From Rhodobacter sp. (GTDB taxonomy: Bacteria; Pseudomonadota; Alphaproteobacteria; Rhodobacterales; Rhodobacteraceae), in the NCBI GenBank assembly GCA_020250445.1, contig JADCEF010000071.1, positions 1 through 59,534 on the forward strand: a DNA stretch of 59,534 bases. Reading direction: 5' to 3'. Below the pieces are notes generated by a model. It was not told the origin of the DNA, did not search any database, and saw only the letters and a program-made list of their open reading frames with translations. Shown here piece by piece: positions 51,992 through 59,534 of this stretch. The position numbers and the translations under genes were made by a program. Position 1 is the stretch's first letter; each line of letters begins with the position of its first letter.

Positions 51992-54349
51992 TCAATGCAT
52001 CAGCTGGCGCTGCACGGTTGCCGTCAGATCGGTCAGGGAAAACGGCTTTGGCAGAAAGACCGAATTGGCGATCAGGCCCTGCGCATCGGCAAAGCTTTCC
52101 TGCGCATAGCCGGAGACGAAGACGACCCGGGTCGAGGGGCGTTTTTCCAGCGCCTTGCGCACCCAGCTTGGCCCATCCAGCCCCGGCATGACAACGTCGG
52201 TCACGATGATGTCGACCTGAACCGAGCTGTCTTGCAGAAGCGACAGCGCCGCTTCGGCGCTGTCCGCTTCCAGCACGACATAGCCGCGCAGCCGCAGCGC
52301 GCGCGAGGCGAAGGCCCTGACGGGGGCTTCGTCTTCCACAAGAAGAACCACGGCTTCTCCCTGGCGCAGCATCGGGCGCGGCAGCAGGGGCATCGGTGCC
52401 GGGGCAGGTGCCTGGGCAGGTGCAGCTGCAACCACCGGGCTTGGGACCGGCTGCGCATTGATCGGGAAATACAGCAGAAAGGTAGAGCCGACACCGGGCT
52501 CGCTTTCGGCAAAGATGAAACCGCCGGATTGCTTGACGATGCCGTAAGCGGTGGACAGCCCAAGCCCGGTGCCCTCTCCGGGGCGCTTGGTGGTGTAGAA
52601 GGGATCGAAGATCTTGGTGATCCGGTCGGGCGGGATGCCGTGCCCGGTATCGGCCACGCGGACCAGGGCGTAGTTGCCGGGCGGCACGACGGCCCGGTCG
52701 CGGTGCATCGCCTGCCGCAGGGTCACCGCCTCGGTCGAAATGCGGATCGTTCCGCCGGCCGACATGGCATCGCGGGCATTGACCACCAGATTGATCACGA
52801 CCTGCTCCAGCTGCCGCTTGTCGGCGCGGATCAGGCCAAGCCCCGGCGCATGCTGAAGTTCCAGACGCATCCGTTCCCCCATCAGCCGGTTCAGCAGATG
52901 GGTAAGGTCAGACAGGACGTCATAAAGATCAATGTGTTGGGGCATCAGCGTCTGCTTGCGGGAAAACGCCAGCAATTGCCCCACCAGACTGGCCGCGCGG
53001 TTGGCGTTCTGCCGGATCTGGACCAGATCGGCATAGTCAAGCCCGTCACTGTCCTGCCGCAGCAACAACAGGTCGCAATGACCGGAGATTGCCGTCAGAA
53101 GATTGTTGAAATCATGGGCAATTCCCCCGGCAAGCTGCCCGATCGCCTCCATCTTCTGGCTTTGCGTGAACTGCGCCTCCAATGTCTTGTGGGCCGTGGC
53201 ATCATTCAGAACCGCCAGAACGCAGGGCCGCCCTTCTTCGACAATGCGGCGCAGCGTGACTTGCACGAAGGTTTCGGTCGGTGCCGTGCGCAGGCGCAGA
53301 ACTTCGGTACCGCCCGGAATCCGGTCGGCAAGCACATCGCCGATCCAGTCCGCAAGGGATCGCCCCAGCCCTTCCAGCACATCGGGCAGCCGCACCCCCG
53401 CAGCGGCGGGCACCTGCAGCAGGTCGCGCGCGGCAAGATTGGCCGCCAGCAGGCTTCCCTCACCGGCAATCGTCACCAGCGCGACCGGCAGATGATCGAA
53501 ATCGGCCTGAAACCCGGGGCTGGATGTGGCAACGGGCAAGGGCAGCAGATAGATGTCGCGGCGCGCCCCGGGGCCTTCGATTTCCACCCTGAGGGCGCGA
53601 ACGGTACCGTCCTGGGTCAGGACCACCGTTTCCTCGCCGCTGGTCCGGGCGGGATTGGCGAAAATCTGGTCGATCCGGCGCGGTCTGGCACCCAGAAGGC
53701 GGCGCATCGCCTCGTTCATATACAAAACGGCCCCGGCCCTGTTGCACATCAGCATCGGCAGGCCCAGCAGGTCGGCACTGCGTCCGGGGGGGGTCCGGTC
53801 CGGCACCTCGTCGATCCGCCACAGGAAGCGGGCCGCGCTGACACGGTGCACCGACAGTCGGGTGATTCCCCGGCGGGTCACCATATCTTCGGTGGCCGCG
53901 CCCCGCGCCGCCGCCCGCGACTGCAACCGGAACAGGACAGCACCGGGGTACAGGCAGTGATCGCCAAGGGCCTGCAACAGGCGGTGCCCCCCGCCGCCGG
54001 CAAACCGCTGAGCGGCGGCTGCGTTGAGGTATCCGATCTGACCTTCGACATCGGTGGCAAAGATGGGGGCCGGGTCTTCGCCGAACAGCGCGGCCAGAAG
54101 ACTTTCCTCGCGCCGCACGGCATAGCGGGCAAGATGCATGCCAAGATAGATCGTCAGGGCAAGCGCGACAAAGGTCGCCGCCCCGGCAAAGACAAGCGCC
54201 TTGACCAGATCATCCGAAGCACCGCCGCCCACAGTCCCCAGGGCAAGGGCCAGCACGACAAGCAGCCAGGACTGCGGGGCAAGCAGCCGCACATGATCCG
54301 CAAGCCCGCCGATGGCCAATCCGGCATGTCCCAAAGGCAAACTCCACAT
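51992..54349 (-). CDS. cckA: CckA hybrid histidine kinase
   Basis: CckA feeds phosphate through ChpT to CtrA, the alphaproteobacterial cell-cycle and motility regulator. The 785-residue protein has two N-terminal membrane segments (about 27-50 and 53-72), PAS-like sensors, the H-box GGIAHDFNNLLTAISGHCD, an ATP-binding domain (INLVVNARDAM, DTGHGIPPD, GEGTGLGLSTAYGIVKQSGG) and a C-terminal receiver with D in IIVTDVVMPGLDG. All catalytic motifs are present. An Ala/Pro linker precedes the receiver. It lies just downstream of recA's start region, in the same orientation. Confidence 0.95.
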   Translation of the reverse strand: MWSLPLGHAGLAIGGLADHVRLLAPQSWLLVVLALALGTVGGGASDDLVKALVFAGAATFVALALTIYLGMHLARYAVRREESLLAALFGEDPAPIFATDVEGQIGYLNAAAAQRFAGGGGHRLLQALGDHCLYPGAVLFRLQSRAAARGAATEDMVTRRGITRLSVHRVSAARFLWRIDEVPDRTPPGRSADLLGLPMLMCNRAGAVLYMNEAMRRLLGARPRRIDQIFANPARTSGEETVVLTQDGTVRALRVEIEGPGARRDIYLLPLPVATSSPGFQADFDHLPVALVTIAGEGSLLAANLAARDLLQVPAAAGVRLPDVLEGLGRSLADWIGDVLADRIPGGTEVLRLRTAPTETFVQVTLRRIVEEGRPCVLAVLNDATAHKTLEAQFTQSQKMEAIGQLAGGIAHDFNNLLTAISGHCDLLLLRQDSDGLDYADLVQIRQNANRAASLVGQLLAFSRKQTLMPQHIDLYDVLSDLTHLLNRLMGERMRLELQHAPGLGLIRADKRQLEQVVINLVVNARDAMSAGGTIRISTEAVTLRQAMHRDRAVVPPGNYALVRVADTGHGIPPDRITKIFDPFYTTKRPGEGTGLGLSTAYGIVKQSGGFIFAESEPGVGSTFLLYFPINAQPVPSPVVAAAPAQAPAPAPMPLLPRPMLRQGEAVVLLVEDEAPVRAFASRALRLRGYVVLEADSAEAALSLLQDSSVQVDIIVTDVVMPGLDGPSWVRKALEKRPSTRVVFVSGYAQESFADAQGLIANSVFLPKPFSLTDLTATVQRQLMH

Positions 54350-54432
54350 CCGGTCCCCGCATAGGCATTGACGCCGAAAAGGGTTAACCCATTGTTAACG
54401 AAACCGTTAAAGACATTGTCCCGGTCCGGCCT

Positions 54433-55596
54433 TCAGCCGCGTGCCAGCACTGCAAGATAAAAACCGTCTCCACCCTGCAAAGGCGTCAGGCAAAGCTCGC
54501 TTTCCGGTTTCCAGCCGGGATGCCGCCTCAGAAAGTGCATGATCTGGGTCCGGTTCTCGGCCTCAAGCAGCGAACAGGTGACATAGGCCAGCCTGCCCCC
54601 GGCGGCGACAAGGGCGGCACAACGGTCCAGGATCTGCGCCTGAAGCGCACATGCCTGTGCAAGGCGTGCGTCGGTCAGCCGCCATTTGCCTTCCGGATCG
54701 CGGCGCCAGCTGCCGGACCCGGAGCAGGGCGCATCAGCCAGAACCAGATCAAACGGTGCCGCCCGCGCCACGGCGGCACCATCCAGAAGCTGCACGCAAA
54801 TGCCCGCGCGGCCGGCCCGTTGCGGCAGGTCGCGCATCCGGCCCGGCTCAACATCATGGGCAAAAAGCCGCAGCGGCAGACGCGCGCCCATGGCAAGGGT
54901 CTTGCCGCCGCCGCCGGCACAGAAATCCAGGACCCTGGCCCCCGCGGCCAGCGGTATCGCCTGGGCAATGGCCTGCGATGCCACATCCTGCAGCTCGACC
55001 GATCCGTCGCGATAGGCGGCAGATGCGGAGATTTTCCGCGCGTTCCCCGTCACTTCAAGGGCGTCCGGCGCAAGACCGTGCGGCCGCGTGACAATCCCCT
55101 CTGCCGCCAGCCGCGCCTGCGCCTGATCGCGCGTCAGGCGGGAACGGTTCACCCGCAGGAAGACCGGGGCGCGATGCCGCAAAAGACGCATCACCGGGGC
55201 GAAGTCTGTACCAAGGCTGTGTTTCAGCGCGGGGGCAAGCCAGTCCGGGCAATCCAGCGCCACAAGCTCTTCCAGGGGTGCAGGGTTCTGCGCTTCGGCG
55301 TCCGTCAGGGGTGCCGGTGCGTGCCCCTCGCCGGTGAACAGCGTGGCGGGGTCAACACCGGCCGCCCGCAGCCCGCCCAGCACCAGGCCGCGCCCGGTCT
55401 CGCCGCCGCCGAGCGCGGCAAAGGACCGGCGGCAGCGCAGCGCCTCAAAGACCGTATCGCGCACCGCAGCCCTGTCGCCGGACCCGGCAAAGCGGCTGGC
55501 CCGGCCCCAGTCGGCCAGCGCCTGCCCGGCGGGCATGCCTGCCAGCACAAGGTCCAGAACCGCGATGGCGGCAGACAGGCGCGCCGCAGGCGTCAT
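54433..55596 (-). CDS. rsmB: RsmB-type rRNA cytosine-5 methyltransferase
   Basis: A RsmB/NOP family enzyme, methylating C967 of 16S rRNA in E. coli. The 387-residue protein has an N-terminal NusB-like RNA-binding region, the SAM motif VLDFCAGGGGKTLAMG, the motif IV block LADAPCSGSGSWRRDPEGKWR with catalytic cysteine and the motif VI cysteine in VTCSLLEAEN. It is next to cckA on the minus strand. The short NusB-like part leaves some room for another RNA substrate. Confidence 0.85.
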   Translation of the reverse strand: MTPAARLSAAIAVLDLVLAGMPAGQALADWGRASRFAGSGDRAAVRDTVFEALRCRRSFAALGGGETGRGLVLGGLRAAGVDPATLFTGEGHAPAPLTDAEAQNPAPLEELVALDCPDWLAPALKHSLGTDFAPVMRLLRHRAPVFLRVNRSRLTRDQAQARLAAEGIVTRPHGLAPDALEVTGNARKISASAAYRDGSVELQDVASQAIAQAIPLAAGARVLDFCAGGGGKTLAMGARLPLRLFAHDVEPGRMRDLPQRAGRAGICVQLLDGAAVARAAPFDLVLADAPCSGSGSWRRDPEGKWRLTDARLAQACALQAQILDRCAALVAAGGRLAYVTCSLLEAENRTQIMHFLRRHPGWKPESELCLTPLQGGDGFYLAVLARG

Positions 55597-55644
55597 GCGT
55601 TAAGGCCCATTCTGAGATCAGCCGCGCAAGGCATTGAAAAACCG

Positions 55645-56421
55645 TCAACCCTTGATTTCCTGAAGCGTGTTCCCGCCGTCCACGACCAACACCGCCCCCG
55701 TGACATAGCTGGCACCGGGCGACGCCAGAAACGCGACGCAGGCCGCCACTTCATCCGGTGTTCCGGGGCGCCCCGCCGGCGTGTTGCGCCCGGCGCGCAA
55801 TTCGCCCTCGCTTGAGGCTGCTGTCGCGATCCAGCCCGGTGCCACGGCATTCACCGTGACACCGCTGCCCCCGGTTTCAAGCGCCAGGGCCCGCGTCAGC
55901 CCGACAAGCCCCGCCTTGGCGGTGGCATAGGCCGATGACCCCGCCAGCGCCACAATCGGCCCGGTGACCGAAGCCATCATCACCACGCGGCCGAACCCCC
56001 TGGCGATCATTCCCGGCAGGACCGCCCGCGTCACCCGCACCGCCGTGCCCAGACTGGTCTCTAGGGCGAAATCCCAGCCTTCGGCGCTCATCTGCACGAA
56101 ACTGCCATGCTCTTGCGGTGCGGTGACGGACCCCATGCCGGCATTGTTGACCAGAATATCGACAGGACCCGCGGCGGCGGCCAAGGCGGCAACATCCCCT
56201 GCCCGCATCAGATCGGCGACATGGCCGGTCACATCCAGGCCTGCGGCGCGCAACTCGCCCGCACGGTCCAGCACACGATCCGTTGTCGAGGCGATGATCA
56301 CCGACGCCCCGCCACGCGCCAGCCAGTGCGCGCAGGCCAGCCCGATGCCGTCTGCGGACCCGGCCCCTGTCACCAGGGCGCGGCGCACCACGGGGTGCCT
56401 GTCGTGATCCTTTGGCTGCAT
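55645..56421 (-). CDS. SDR family oxidoreductase
   Basis: A 258-residue classical short-chain dehydrogenase. TGAGSADGIGLA binds the cofactor, NNAG is present, and the catalytic S151, Y165 and K169 (SAYATAK) are in place. VTVNAVAPGWIATAAS and VTGAVLVVDGG finish the fold. The ADLMR-type acid position suggests NAD(P) use that I cannot settle. Substrate unknown; it sits between rsmB and guaB in the same direction. Confidence 0.85.
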   Translation of the reverse strand: MQPKDHDRHPVVRRALVTGAGSADGIGLACAHWLARGGASVIIASTTDRVLDRAGELRAAGLDVTGHVADLMRAGDVAALAAAAGPVDILVNNAGMGSVTAPQEHGSFVQMSAEGWDFALETSLGTAVRVTRAVLPGMIARGFGRVVMMASVTGPIVALAGSSAYATAKAGLVGLTRALALETGGSGVTVNAVAPGWIATAASSEGELRAGRNTPAGRPGTPDEVAACVAFLASPGASYVTGAVLVVDGGNTLQEIKG

Positions 56422-56505
56422 GACCGTCCCCTTGTTTCAAGGCAAGAAGCCGCAATCCGCGACCGTGACGGCGCGGTCAGTCGGCTGGCCGCACCCTCCC
56501 ATGGG

Positions 56506-59259
<2,754 letters not shown>

Positions 59260-59346
59260 ACAAAGAAATCCGCCACCCTGTCCGGTCGGGCTGCGGGACC
59301 GCTGACGCCCTTTTGCGGCAGCCCGGGCGGCTGCGCCATGCCCCGG

Positions 59347-59534
59347 TCAGATCAGGCGCGTCATGAACACCGAATTGGGGTCGTCGACATAGCCCTGAAA
59401 CGGCGGGCATTTTGTGAAACCTGCGTTTTCGTACAGGCTGCGCGCGGGGCGGAACATGTCCTGCGATCCTGTCTCCAGGCTCAGGCGGACAAGGCCGGCG
59501 GCCTTCGCCTCGGCGATCAGGTGGGTCAGCATCA
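59347..59534 (-). CDS. GNAT N-acetyltransferase, C-terminal part
   Basis: 62 residues at the window edge, the tail of a GNAT acetyltransferase: LTHLIAEAKAAGLVRLSLETG, then FRPARSLYENAGFTKCPPFQGY and DDPNSVFMTRLI. The ARSLYENAGF helix and the F-GY-strand end the family fold. The start lies outside the window. Confidence 0.75.
   Translation of the reverse strand, partial: MLTHLIAEAKAAGLVRLSLETGSQDMFRPARSLYENAGFTKCPPFQGYVDDPNSVFMTRLI

Noticed and set aside
51959-54364. 801-residue open frame on the plus strand
   Set aside because: Antisense to cckA; no recognised domain.

Overview
The window is GC-rich DNA from an alphaproteobacterium, most likely of the Rhodobacteraceae (Rhodobacter/Paracoccus relatives). 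The evidence is the iscR-suf order with a one-cysteine IscR, an Irr-type iron box, a GTTC-N7-GTTC SOS box at recA, a CckA hybrid kinase, and a compact cheYAWR...BD cluster. No rRNA operon or CRISPR array was seen. Only one intact tRNA gene was found.

Region 1 (1-2.9 kb) is a graveyard of mobile DNA: the start of an IS5-type transposase, a CdiA-like tRNase tail with an intact possible immunity gene, an IS630 remnant, a broken IS21 istA/istB pair and an IS66 tnpA. Region 2 (3.3-13.65 kb) is a sugar-catabolic island. One minus-strand operon carries an SgcQ/BtpA-like protein, an M42 metallopeptidase homologue, an FGGY kinase and a creatininase homologue. Around it lie an aldo/keto reductase, a sugar-isomerase-like TIM barrel, a GntR/FCD regulator with a palindromic operator, and a UxaA-type dehydratase, SDR and FAH-hydrolase operon. 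The last three plus the aldo/keto reductase resemble a non-phosphorylative L-fucose-type pathway. No transporter or lactonase is present.

Region 3 (13.66-22.64 kb, minus strand) is a chemotaxis operon: STAS protein, cheY, cheA, cheW, cheR, a second cheY, a small DxxxQ protein (CheT-like), a methyl-accepting chemotaxis protein with a WxxF tail, cheB with a degenerate receiver, and cheD. Most junctions overlap by ATGA.

Region 4 (23.2-35.4 kb) is the most unusual part. It is a 12.1-kb integrated element in the 3' half of tRNA-Arg(CCG), bounded by 49-bp direct repeats. It carries a tyrosine integrase with repeated TGCTTACC arm-type motifs, an AlpA-like regulator, a prim-pol/RepA-like helicase followed by an eight-unit iteron array on roughly a 22-bp period, a ribbon-helix-helix protein, several unknown coupled genes, a serine recombinase with a res-like dyad cluster, an XRE repressor under three copies of a 17-bp operator, and a NYN-domain nuclease. 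It has a replication module but no recognisable conjugation or virion genes, so it looks like a plasmid-like or satellite-like element.

Region 5 (35.4-59.5 kb) is core chromosome: sufS, two YIP1-like membrane proteins, sufD, sufC, sufB, an iscS-like desulfurase, iscR with an Irr-type box, an alpha/beta hydrolase, icd, typA, a DUF1330 protein, alaS, recA with an SOS box, cckA, rsmB, an SDR and guaB. It ends with a degenerate ISAs1 copy with both terminal repeats and a partial GNAT gene running off the window.
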